DNA of 64,000 bases from Aquatica leii (taxonomy: Eukaryota > Arthropoda > Insecta > Coleoptera > Lampyridae), in the NCBI GenBank assembly GCA_035610365.1, contig CM069432.1, positions 83,022,520-83,086,519 of the forward strand. The letters are read 5' to 3'. This document shows positions 12,501 to 23,689 of the stretch, in pieces (positions within the stretch are counted from its first letter, which is position 1; every line of letters begins with the position of its first letter). The position numbers and the translations under genes were made by a program. The notes beneath the pieces were generated by a model that saw only the letters and a list, made by a program, of their open reading frames with translations, did no database searches and had not been told where the DNA came from.

Positions 12501-13612
12501 GTGTAGCAACCTAAAGCGACTGCAGTACGACTCGCGGATGTACATGATACAGTTTCCACGGATGAATTACTATGGAGATATACATCTATTTTCTCTATTC
12601 TTTGATCGACGAGCTTATAATTCGTTATTAATCTAATAACAGTTCTCTTTCTAGTAACGATATAATTTTTATTTATTTCTACGACCGGATTATTAGTTTG
12701 AAAGTACCCTTAGTTTATAGCGAAGTCATTGCTACTAGTTTTATAATTTTGGTTTTTATTCAAGTGTTCAAAGCAGTCAGCAAAAAACTTTAGAGTGAAC
12801 TTCCTAGAAACTGATGATTTATAAATTTATATGTAGGTTTTAGTATACGAAACTTTTACTGTTGGATCCTGTCAATTAGTCGATGTGAAAATTTATTTTT
12901 TACACGAATCGAAGAAAAAATTATGAATTTATTTTTAAAAAAACGTAATGAAGTTTTCGAAACAACTTAAAATTGTGGTTATTTAAATCCTAAAACAAAA
13001 TTAGTTTTAGTTTAAGATTTATAAACCAAACTGCATTTATTGTTCAGATATCGTTTTTACCTTATGATAGTTAGTGACAATTACGTTTCTGTTAGAAAAA
13101 CAATACACCATCAATACGATTTTTTGCAATATTACTTATAACATTACTTTAGAAAACGTGAATATAAATTAGAAACTTTACACCAGACACTTGTATATTT
13201 AATATTTTAAATATCCGATGTTATCTAATTAAGGATTTAAATTACAAATCCATAATAATTTTTTAAAAATAAAACACTTTGTATACGTTTCTGGAACCCT
13301 TTTGATATGATGATATAAGATTAGTGGCACTTTGAGTTAGTCTTTAAAAAATTATTAGCAGTTTTAAAATTTATGACTTCAAAGAATGACATGCTTTTGA
13401 GAAATCAAATATTTTATCAAAATAATATTTTGGTATAAGGATCAGCACTATTTAAGGTATCCATAAAAGTTTTAAACACGTAATTGTGTAATACAAAGTG
13501 TTCTGCATTAATTGTCAAAGATGCAGAACTTTAAAGGGCCAAAACTTGATTTTGTTAAATAGAACGAGCTAATTTGGAATTCGATATTTTGCAGAGAATT
13601 AAATTTTCTGTT
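9505..13612. other. Four kilobases without recognised content
   Basis: Uniform AT-rich sequence on both strands. I found no coding similarity, RNA gene or long inverted repeat. It may be host intergenic or intronic DNA, or transposon remains too old to recognise. Confidence 0.4.
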
Positions 13613-13822
13613 AATTAACTATTCCAAAAGTAATGGTTTTAAAGATATGATTTTATTGACAAAAACACACTTTTCGACGGCTATTAATATTAAATTATTT
13701 ATTGGTAATCTACAATTGCGATTTCTGAGAAACAAATAATCTAATATTAATAGTTGCCGAAAAGTGTACTTTTCTTAATAAAATAAGATATCTTTAAAAC
13801 CATTGTCTTTGGGATAGCTAAT
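13613..13822. repeat. Foldback (palindromic MITE-like) repeat
   Basis: The left arm (about 13613-13702) holds AATGGTTTTAAAGATATGAT and ACACTTTTCGACGGCTATTA. The right arm (about 13735-13822) holds their complements (TAATAGTTGCCGAAAAGTGT, ATCTTTAAAACCATT). The arms are about 85-90 bases with moderate divergence and a spacer of about 30. Confidence 0.75.
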
Positions 13823-14695
13823 TTCCTTGCCATTAGAGAAGATCTCATAATCGTAATTCATATGAATCAAGATTAACGCACTAGTCAAATTAAGTGTTAG
13901 TTTATACAATTAAAAATTCAGTATTTGCTATCCTGGTTTGTTACTAGACGTCTTTCGGAATCTCGTGAACTGTGGCGCTGTAGTCCGTATATGCCAAAAG
14001 GTTGCTATGATCCGTCTTACAAACATTCACTGTATATTTTTCCTTACCTATCTTTGTTTTTGTTGTTGTATTTGTTTTACTAAGTCTTTAGGTGTTATTA
14101 CCTATAAGTAAATTTATTTTTATTCAATATATAAATATGTGATTAAAAATATCTTTGTTGGCGTGAGTGCTTTTTAAATAGACTAACGTTTTTGAGATTT
14201 TTACATAAACTTGTCAAATTTTTAATTTTTTGTTTATTAATTCCGATTTTTGACTTAAGGTCATAGTTCACGACATAAAAACACCTCTGCCTATAAGAAT
14301 TTTGATTTTGCTGTCACAACACGTTTAACCTTCAAATTAATTTTCGCTTAGAGATTACTAATATTAAAATAAATATTATTAAAAACGAGTGCAATTTGTT
14401 TATGTTCGTTATATTTACTTAAGTAAAATTTATACATATGTAGTCATTAGATTTTTATTGAAATCGAGTACTTTATTGAAGTAGTTTCAATGCAAAAACG
14501 TTTAAGCACAGTCAAGTCATGTATAATACCGATTACAAGACGTAGTTTTGATACATAAAACAACGAAATGAGCAACGTCTTGAGTAACAATTAGTTTTAA
14601 AAAAATGTTCAGTTTTAAAAACACTATAAACCTCATTTATTTTAATCATTATCTGAGAATGCGATGAACTTGAATTATTTAAACTAACATTAATT
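13823..14695. other. Stretch without recognised gene
   Basis: No coding similarity or repeat was seen. A slightly GC-richer patch (about 13935-14010) has no recognised function. Confidence 0.4.
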
Positions 14696-14699
14696 ATTA

Positions 14700-15705
14700 A
14701 ACGTTTCACTGTAATATCTAATAACTTTTCTCGGTTGTATCACTCTTGTATTAGTTTTTTCTGTATTTCAGAAGTACACTGTTGTAGTGCTTCGTTCCAC
14801 ATTGAAATTACTTTTTCATCTCTATACCCGTCCCTACCAATGTGTTTATTTTTGCATTAACCTTTCATTTGTATTAAACTCACAATGATAGGGTGCTAGT
14901 CGTAGCACTTCATGTCTGTTTTGTAACAGTTTGTCCACTTTGTATTTCTTTTCTTTTTGTGGAAGTAATTCACGTTTGAACATGTTAGGTATGATGTGAA
15001 GTATTATTTTTGTTTAGCCAAGAAATTTAATCAGATTTGTTCCAACTTGACAAAGACGTTTTTTCAAGTAATAGAAAATCATCAATTGAGGGTTCTTCAA
15101 ATTGTTAAGCAATTGTTTTTTAAAAGCTTTATCATTCATATCTCCATAATAATCCTCATACTGAGATTTAGATTAAAACAATAACAAAGCATTCTTTACA
15201 AATTCATATACGACATTAAATCGTTTTCCATCGTAGTCCTTAGACTGACGTCCACTTTTTAAATTATCATCTTGTCACGATCTAACCATACTTTCTTTAG
15301 CAAATATCCAAGTTTCATCCATAAAAACTACTTCACGTGATAATTCTGAGGTTTAAATCTTCTATGTAACTTTTTAGAAATTTAATCCTTATAAAGGCTG
15401 TAGGTAATTTTTTCATTAAACTTCAACTTGATTAAAGTCAATTGAATAACTTACGCATGCAATCAATCTTCTCTCTTTGTTTTACACATAGTCTGTTTTG
15501 CTCATATAATAGTCGGTATGTTATTTCTTACATCAGTAGGTAAGGACGCAGGAATCTTTTCTTATGGCAAGGAGTTTACATGCTATATTATTTCGATATA
15601 CATTAAGATGTCGAATAAACCCGCTTTGAGACTTTGTTTTCGAGTCGATAAAGAATCTCCATTCTGTAGGCTTATATTTAATACTCATTTTATACAAAAG
15701 CTATT
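14700..15705 (-). mobile_element. IS630-like transposase remnant
   Basis: The minus strand reads through a decayed DDE domain. VVFMDETWIFAKESMV with the first Asp is near 15335-15290. Then come QDDNLKSGRQSKDYDGKRFN (about 15275-15220) and, near 15000-14890, EKKYKVDKLL and LRLAPYHCEFNTNE, where the family has LPPYHCxLNPIE with the third acidic residue. HIGRDGYRDEKVISMWNEAL (about 14835-14775) is the C-terminal helix region. Upstream, EWRFFIDSKTKSQSGFI (about 15670) may be another element or a decayed extension. The central Asp region (family DNAPYHS) is not readable. It is the same broad family as 814-2157 and 41160-42550 but a different lineage. Confidence 0.7.
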
Positions 15706-15884
15706 CACATCAGTGCAGTAACAGATTTTTTTTTAACTTTATAAAAAGTTTTACAACTTAACAATATATCTTAAATTGTTAAAAATGTTATTTATTTTAA
15801 GTTAGTTAAGTAACTTAATAAATTTTTTGGTGGTATTAGTAATAGCTATTTATGTTACCAGTATGTAATGCATAACTTGATTAG

Positions 15885-15968
15885 GCAGGCGCTAGTTTAT
15901 GACCCAGCGAGCTTGCGAGCGAAGCTAATAAAGAGGGCAGTTTAATAAAGTGCGCTATAGCTATAGCA
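15885..15968. repeat. CG-rich partial palindrome
   Basis: The centre AGCGAGCTTGCGAGCGAAGC resembles the cores of the CG-rich hairpin islands elsewhere, but the outer arms pair poorly. It lies about 360 bases before the tyrosine recombinase fragment. Confidence 0.4.
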
Positions 15969-16329
15969 AATTTCAAATCTTTGGTTAAATACGTAAAAAA
16001 TTTTAATTAACTAGATAAAAATGTTATCGTTTATTATTTGCTTTACTTTTATTTGAAAATTTCAGTGTATTGTGAATTTAGTGATTAAACTGCAATTATA
16101 TTTAATACTTTGTTAAATTAAATTTATAAAATGGATGATAAGTGGTGAAAAAGAAACTACGAAAACGTCCGAGAACAGCATCTTAGCGTATTTTAATAGG
16201 AAACTACTGTGCTATAGGAGCTTTTTACTGTGTACTAAATATTATTATTATAATAATGTTGCAAACAACAATTAATCTGAACAAAAGGGTTAATATAAGC
16301 AAGTTCCATAATGTGATTGTCTATCTAAA

Positions 16330-16800
16330 CAAATGGCAAAGGCATATACATCGAAGAAATCCCACATATTAACTAAAGAAAATGTTAATAACTTTTTAAT
16401 TTGTGCACATAAAGAACATTTGTTAAACAAAATATGCATTATTAATGCTTTGCCGAAGCCATGAATTGGTTACGCTGGAAACAACTTGTGTTAAAAATTG
16501 TCAATTATATTTTTTGCTAAAACGCATTGATACAAAAATAAAAAGAGATGTTTTATAATGTGTTGGAAGTTATGAGAAAATATATACAACTTAAATTAGC
16601 AAAATGCACTGTGCAACCTGTGGAGGTACATAAAATTGCTAGTGTGCCAGGTATTGTGGCGAAATACTTCAATTTAAAGAGTCCATTATACACGCGACTG
16701 CTTCAGGCGCACTTTGGCAAGTATTTTCGCAAATGCGAGTATGGTGAAGCATGTAAAAAAATATTAGACAAAAAAAGAATTTTCTACTAAAAATCTTTCA
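16330..16800 (+). mobile_element. Crypton-like tyrosine recombinase fragment
   Basis: Read across frames, this matches the insect family of transposon-borne tyrosine recombinases (phage-integrase fold, DNA strand exchange in the nucleus). KAYTSKKSHILTKENVNNFL (about 16335-16395) matches the start of the catalytic domain. KCTVQPVEVHKIASVPGIVA (about 16608-16667) matches the G-K-C-T-x-Q-P-V-G-I motif, followed by KYFNLKSPLYT. After a frame change, CFRRTLASIFANASM (16698-16742) matches the family's G-H-C-F-R-R-S-S-A-T-L box with the second catalytic Arg, but the usual GHC reads RDC. The segment with the first catalytic Arg is not readable, and the Tyr region is missing. A C-terminal piece of a related gene is at 57443-57709. 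Confidence 0.65.
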
Positions 16801-17585
16801 GGCATGCACGGTCAAATCACTTCTGTTAACAATTTTTGTTGTGGGCGGTGAAACTGCTAATAAAATATTGAGAAAATAATGTTTTGTTGAAAAAATACAA
16901 ATATCATGTAATTGAATAATTATACATAGTCTCCTGGAAAAAACTGGACAATGATTTAGAGGTTGAGTTATAAAACATTTACCTAGATTGATGGATAGAT
17001 TTAATTATATACTATTTAAACACATTTAAAACTCTACCCGTACAATACATACACTCACTATTTTTATTTTAAATTAATTCCTAGGTGTTCAAAGACGACG
17101 ATGTGCCGAAAATTAAAAAAAATTATTACTGTATAAAAACGTGATTTTATAGTTGTACGATTTATGAACTATAAAGTTCATAGGTGTTGTCTCTATACGA
17201 AACACGTTCACGAATAATAGTAATCATACACTGTACATTTCTATATTTTACAATGTCACTACAACTAATAACAAAAAAAACTAAACTGTAAAAAACTGCA
17301 GGTTTCGTAATTTCTGAGTTACGCTTCTTTTCTTACTGCTTTGCAAAAACGTCAAGGGTTAATATTTATTCGTTGATAGGAGGATAGCCAAACAAATGAA
17401 GTAGGGACTAAAGATGCGGCCCTTATTGAAACATTTGATTCAATAATGATTTAAATATGTTCTTATAATGCCTAATACATGAGATCCTTAATTAAAATTT
17501 AACACACTAGTCATATCTGAGGTGATATTTATTTAAGTATCCACTATATAAATTGCCTGTGTTTTGTTATTTAATCACAAATTTT
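16801..17585. other. Stretch without recognised gene
   Basis: AT-rich sequence between the recombinase fragment and the BEL/Pao fossil, with no coding similarity seen. Confidence 0.4.
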
Positions 17586-17589
17586 TGAT

Positions 17590-18710
17590 ACGGCACGTTG
17601 TTTCACTCCGTTTGAAGTTTTTATTGTTACCACTCTTACAAGGTTGTCATCGCCTGGATGCAGTTAAATTACTCTGCCTAATGACCATTTGAGCGGTGAA
17701 GAATTTTCATCTTTAAGAAATACCATATCGTTGATTTGTATGGGTTCGCTTGATTTGTGTTTCAATTTCATTCTGGTTTGAAGTTATAACGTTATTAGCG
17801 CCGATGACATTTTTTAGCGTTATCTGAATATAAGTTGCGGACATGACCACGACGCGATATGAAACGTTTCAAGGCGCCTATGAATGTATCTGTAGATAAA
17901 TCGGACGCCAATTCTAAATGAATAGCACGTGTAGATATACATACAAATATTACTATGTATGCTTTTGTAGTACGCTTTCCGCGAACCCGACCTTCTTTTA
18001 ATGAAATTGAACCTGCGTAATCTAGTCCACTATTAATAAAGGGTCTTGACGGTTCTATCAGATACTTTGGTAAATTACCGATTAATTCGGTATATGATTT
18101 AGGCGATACACGAAAACAGCTCAAACAGTTGTGAATTATTTTTTAAACACGGCTGCGACCAGCTATTATACAATAGTTTTTTCTTAGAGACGATAACGTA
18201 GCCGAGGCACCTGCAATAATCTCTCATGTTCGTTCTTAATAATAACATTTGTAATCTGATTATGTAAAGGTAAAACTATTGGGAATTTTTTGTCGAATGG
18301 AATGATAGAAGATTGAGCTAATCTGCCACCTACTCTTATTAAATCATTGCTATCTATAAACGGATTTAGCGATAATAACTTGCTTTTTATTGTTTTTTTT
18401 TAACTTTAAACAGTTATATTCTTTTAAGAATTTTTGTTTCTGAATTAATTTAAATATAAAATATTTGACACGATAACGTTCATTATATGTTAAAATAACC
18501 GTTCGTTTGTTCGATTTATTTTTACAATTAAATATGAATCGGTGTATGTAACTTATTACGCCTACGAGTTGTTCAAAATTTGAATATTTTTCGAACACTT
18601 GAAAAAATATGTTATCGGCATTTGTATTAATGCAATTGAATCTCGTTTGACAAACATTTTGTTTACGGAACCGTTTCCAAACTTCTTTCACGTAGATGTT
18701 TAGCTTTAAC
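17590..18710 (-). mobile_element. BEL/Pao retroelement fossil, 3' part of pol
   Basis: The minus strand carries the last part of a BEL/Pao polyprotein: the region before the integrase (about 18710-18350), the integrase core (18124-17795, with PFINSGLDYAGSI and ISTRAIHLELASD), and the C-terminal domain found after BEL/Pao integrases (about 17780-17590, with DDNLVRVVTIKTSNG). The protease and reverse transcriptase are missing on this side, and no terminal repeats were found. It is a broken, partial copy and looks old. It is a different copy from the one at 32-36 kb. Confidence 0.8.
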
Positions 18711-18734
18711 TTACTTCTAATTGGTCTATTTTAT

Positions 18735-19177
18735 CCTGAATCTAAAGTCGAATCATTGGTGACCACATATTCTCAACAAGATTGAGGTCTGAAGCGAGAG
18801 CTAGCCACTTTAGCGTCGGCAGGTTGCCAAAGTTTAACTGGAATTTCTTTAGAAAATGAAAATGTCTTTTTGTTCAAAAATATTGTGCTTCAATCACAAT
18901 TATCATTTATTAAACAAAAATCAAGGCTTGCTTGTATGTGTGCAATTTTTAATTTAGGTTTTACGGCAAGATTCTTGACATGTTTACAACCGTGCAATCT
19001 TTGGCCGGTAGCGGGGATGGAATAACATAAATTTAGCATCTTTCGGAGTTTTTCCCAAGTTGTGAATGGTGATTTACGTGCTGCTGTAATAATTTTGTGG
19101 TCGGCTAGAGGAGTTGTCACTTTTTTTCTGCCTGGTCGTAAAGTTTTTAATGAGCAAACAAAAGCATTGATACACAA
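18735..19177 (-). mobile_element. Tc1-like transposase remnant with internal deletion
   Basis: From 19177 to 18890 the minus strand encodes the paired HTH region of a Tc1-type transposase: LRPGRKKVTTPLADHKIITA, ARKSPFTTWEKLRKMLNL, and KPKLKIAHIQASLDFC. Downstream, after about 90 bases, the frame reads LKWLALASDLNLVENMWSPM (about 18810-18750). This corresponds to the W-P-x-x-S-P-D-L-N-P-I-E-N-x-W box that carries the third catalytic residue. The first two catalytic regions are therefore deleted. The open piece has no other stop over 95 codons, so decay may be moderate. Binding of TIRs is the known role of the HTH part. Confidence 0.75.
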
Positions 19178-19199
19178 ATTAATTTGTAAAACAAGATAT

Positions 19200-20830
19200 T
19201 ATTTACTCTTAGGGTACCCTAGTGTAGAAAAATAATAACAAAAATGTTTTAACTTTCATGGAAACATTTTGTATGTTTATTCTTTTGTTTTTAAAACACG
19301 CTAACATTTCAGTTAGATATTTTTATCAACTCTTTTGCAATGCTTCTCCGTACGACTACAACTGAATAGCAAATAAGAGATACTAAAATTGTACCAGAAT
19401 TAATTACGTTACCAGTACTTCGTAGTAGTGTATACAACGCACTGAAACCTGCTTAGAAACGAAATTTGTGCGGACTCCTGGTTTACAACTGGTACTGTGC
19501 ATAAATGTACAATTCCAAAGTGGAGGAGAAAACTGCTAATTGATTTATGTAAATGTTACTAGTTTTGTCTAAGATAATTTTGAATAAATTTTGAAAGAAT
19601 GTGTTACATTTGTTACGGTAGTACAACCGTAACCTGCAGTAAGCGGTAACATAGAATAAAATCAATAATACGTATTATGCAATATATGATAACAAATCGT
19701 TCACAATAAAAAGGTAACAATCGGTTTTAGAAAGTATATGATAACAAATTATCAATAAGAAAAGACAAATGATTCTAGTATTAGCAGGTCTTTAGAGTAG
19801 GCAACACTTACATACAGGTAGATGGGTTATTAGGACTAAAGTATGAGATTATAATTTGATGCAACAAAGAATAATAAATTAATCAATGCAAATCTAGTGA
19901 TTACACATTAGAGGCAAAGCGCCCTTGTAATATATTTAATAGGTAATTAATTATACAACCAAATCTGCATAAATTATTTGTGACAACATATATATTTAGG
20001 CCGCTCGTATTTACGTCCGACACCAACACAAATGAATAGATAAAGAAAGTGTTATTTAAGGTTTTCCAGACATGCGATTAGCTAATGGCGTCTCCAAACC
20101 ATACCCTAAAATTGCTGTAATAACAATAGACATATAATAATAGCACAAGTAAATTGCTAGTAAATCATCCAACGATATTACAAACAGAATGCGTCAAGCT
20201 TCTAAATGACTTTTACCAATAACATTGCAGGTATGCTGAGTCTTTGAGATTAATCGTCCATCTAGCAAATGTCCCATCAACTTGACCCCAGACTATCCCT
20301 TAAAATTTGTGTTTGTGTTTAATGCTTAAAGCCGTACAAGTTCTAATTTATAATTTATTGACTCGAAAAAAATTTTTTCCCTAGCAAAATTTTCTTAGGG
20401 AACCCATACAAATCGAAATTGATTTACCCATTTACAACGAGATTTGTATACGATATTTAAAAATTTAGATCTCATTGAGCACAGAGTTAGTTCACTTAAT
20501 GTCTTCCTCAACGTCAAAAACAAAATATAAGATTATATTTTTTACTTTATATAGTATGAAAACTAAAAATGAATAATTATTTTAGTTTCTATTTTACCAA
20601 ACCTACAAGTATAACTAGTAGTTTATAACGACAATTGTCAAAATTAAATTTACAATAACAATGTGTAAGAATTATACCTAAATATGTAGAAGAAAATTCA
20701 CAGAAAGAAATAGAAAATTTGTTATCATTTCAATGCCCCAGTAGTTATAGATATGTTTACGACGTATCTTAGACACTATGAGAAAATTATAATGAAGTGA
20801 AAAATAAAATAAAATATCATGTAAGCATGT
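19200..20830. other. Stretch without recognised gene
   Basis: AT-rich. A short repeat, TATATGATAACAAAT, occurs near 19683 and 19735. No coding region or RNA gene was recognised. Confidence 0.4.
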
Positions 20831-20834
20831 AGAA

Positions 20835-21415
20835 TACTATATATACATCGCTACACTCGCTCGCGGCGTTAAAATGCTTTGATTATTAATTGCTATCATT
20901 AACAACCTTGTTCGTTAAATAACTATTAACTGTTATTCAATCAAATTTAAATTAAATTATTAACTTGATATTAAATATCAAGTAAGTTTCTTGTTTTCTG
21001 ACAGTTCTCATAAACTTTTTTTTAAATTCTGACGTAATTCGTTATTCTGATTTACAACACGAAAATAAATAGATAACGTAAGCTTTTTTTGCTAAAATTA
21101 CTAAAATTGTTTAAAAATACTGTTACTTTGAGCACTGATTATACTTAAAAATAATTAAATCAGTAATATTCACATTTAGTTAAGCGCGAACTTCAAATAA
21201 CTTACATTTGAAAGAACGATTTAAACTCTTAAAATAGCATTCAATAAAATCTTTTTCCTCTGGTAGACAGTTTTTGTTTTTTCCTTAAAGCTGTTATAGA
21301 ATTATAAAAAATGGAAATATGTTTATTAATAACCAGTAGTTAAAAATGAAATATTATTTACCTGCGCTTAATAAAGTGCTACATCGTAACCTACTATTAT
21401 ACGTAATAATCAAAA
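20835..21415. repeat. TIR-ended interspersed repeat, copy B
   Basis: This is homologous to 5413-5987 over about 500 bases, including AGCGCGAACTTCAAATAACT and CTATTATACGTAATAATC, with moderate divergence. Its left edge has a short CG-rich run (CACTCGCTCGCGGCG), perhaps the remains of a hairpin like the one beside copy A. Confidence 0.7.
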
Positions 21416-21765
21416 ACCAAATATAACCTATGGTTTACAGATATTTATTGTATTGATGTAATCAAAGGTTATCAATAGTGTTAATTTAGCAACTATTTCA
21501 GTCAAAATAATAAATATGTTTATTATAATTTTGATATAACTAAATATTTTATTGCAACAAAAAAATTGACGATTAAACCTTCATATACCCACACATTACA
21601 TAATATATCACTCTTCTAAAGGTCGCAGGTCTAGAGGATTTTAGTTATGTTTTTTTACAAAAAAAAAAAGAATTGTTGCTTTTCAGAAATTCGTAAATGC
21701 ATTATAAGTGTATGTTAATACAATAATATTTAATATTTTAACTTTAATTTAATTTAATTTAATTG

Positions 21766-23680
21766 CTAAAACTCATTTTTTTAAATGGCACCCTCAAGTC
21801 TAATGCAGTTTTTAATTTTCTATCGATTTGCACTAGTACCTTTTTCTTCTAACATCTTAGCAAGCAGGTTTATTTTAGTAAGCTTTGCTTCTATTAAACC
21901 AAAAACATAAAGAGGGAGACCATTAAAGAACCAACAAAAATAATTAAATTAAGTTTTTGCCGTAAATATTCACGCACATTTTGTAATATCTTGAGAGTGA
22001 CATTTAAAAAATGCGATTTTTATTTTGTTTTTCATCGTCTCTTGTGTAGTAGGATCTTCTTGAACAACGTAATTTTTTACGAACCCTATTAAAAGAAATC
22101 CACGACAGTAAGATTGTTATGTTAAAAATTGTATTTGGTACGCCTACTTTTCGTTGTTCGAGTAGGGCTAGTATGTCAAATTTTTATTTTATTCTTCAGA
22201 TAAAGTTGAAGAACGCAGACATTCTCTAGCGTTGTGTACGTCAAATAATGCTTTCATTGTTAAGTGTTTCACACACTTCAATGTAAATTCTAATCGAATA
22301 TTGGGGCGATCTGAGTGAAAGTATGTATTCGGGGTAAGAACTTATTTCTTGTTTTGTGGTTTCATTTCATTCTTTCGTAATTGTCTGTAGCTGGTTTCCA
22401 TACCCCACACTTTTTTTGTCTGTGGAGATTAATGAACAGATGTTACACTTGGGAAAATTTCTATGATGACGTCCCGTTGCTATAACTAATACTTCTACAA
22501 CTTTGAGGGTTAGATACGTATTGGAAGAATTTTTTTACAATAACGAATTACGAAATCACTTTAAGCGATTGTATTTATGTACAATAAGGTTTATTTGTGA
22601 GAATGTACGTGTTTTTTTGGTTAGATTTCAATTGAGTTTTAGGTAATGCTGACAGGATAAGTGCTACTTAGTCCATACCTGGAGAAAACTAATTGTAAGT
22701 ATTACATTTTTACATTAATTCTTAATAGTTTGGTGGTTAGTCGACCGTACGTACACACCAGGTTGTAATTACAAATAATGCTAAAATCTTTTTGTTGTGT
22801 CACATATAATACGGTGCGCTTTTATACTCTAAATTTTTGATTTTCATACATTTGTTTTTTTAATTTACTAATGTAAAGTCATTCCTTCTTTGAATGTAAC
22901 AGTTAAGCCGATTAGGTCACTTTGCTGTACGACGTGTTGCCCAGTCGAGGGTGTAGTTTATATTTTGTCTAGGATACCGACATATGTGCTAATGTTTGAT
23001 AAAAGTTATATAACTATACTTATGTACTTCGTCCTCTTTGAACTACTGTCTGTGATAAAATAAACATATAGTTTGTGTTACCACTTCTGTCTTGTCATTT
23101 GTTATTTTCCAGCTGCGGGTATATTTAAACGGTGTCTCTCATTTTAGTCTTTCATCGTTTTGGCGCCTTTTTAGATTCAGCTTATAATCTAACACTAACT
23201 TACAATTATCTGGAACAATTAAGTTCATCGTTGCTCTTTCTTTTTTGTTATGAGGTAAACAACGTAACAAGATCTGGAGACCTTGCCGGCCATGGCACAA
23301 AACCGTCTCGGCCGATCCATTGATCAATTTTTTTCTTATTTACTCAAAATAAACACTATGTCTACTAATTCGTTCTGTGGAAAATTTATTTTAAACGAAA
23401 ATTAATGAAGTAAAAATCAGTAATAGGTAGTAATGTGACAACTAAACACAATAAGCAATTCCTACTGGATATTTGCTGTTTGTTTAATAGAAGCAAAGCC
23501 TACTAGAATAAACTTGCTTGATTAAAATAAGGCTTGTGAATTAATTGAAAATTTGTAAATATCTCCGTAACTCTAGATGTTAGGAAAAAAAAGTATTTGC
23601 GCAAATCGATAAAAAATTAAAAAGTACGTTAGAAACAGTTAAAGGAAATTGAGGGTGCCATTTAAAAAAACGAGTTGCAG
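21766..23680 (-). mobile_element. TIR-bounded element with mariner-type transposase remnant
   Basis: The two ends are inverted repeats. On the left (21766-21900) are TTTTTTTAAATGGCACCCTC, TCGATTTGCACTAGTACC and CTTTGCTTCTATTAAA. On the right (23483-23680) are their complements, with about 55 extra bases. Within, 23340-23280 on the minus strand reads WIGRDGFVPWPARSPDLVTL, the box with the third catalytic Asp of the mariner-like family also seen at 7.3 and 53.6 kb. About 60 further codons follow towards 23140. The rest of the transposase is unreadable. Whether the TIRs belong to this transposase is an inference from position. Confidence 0.6.
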
Positions 23681-23689
23681 TAAATTGAA

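Noticed and set aside
18350-18691. Stand-alone host gene of 113 codons
   Set aside because: Its content and position fit the part before the integrase of the BEL/Pao fossil next to it.
20372-20402. Small hairpin CCCTAGCAAAATTTTCTTAGGG as a terminator or RNA
   Set aside because: The stem is only about five base pairs, which is expected by chance in AT-rich DNA.
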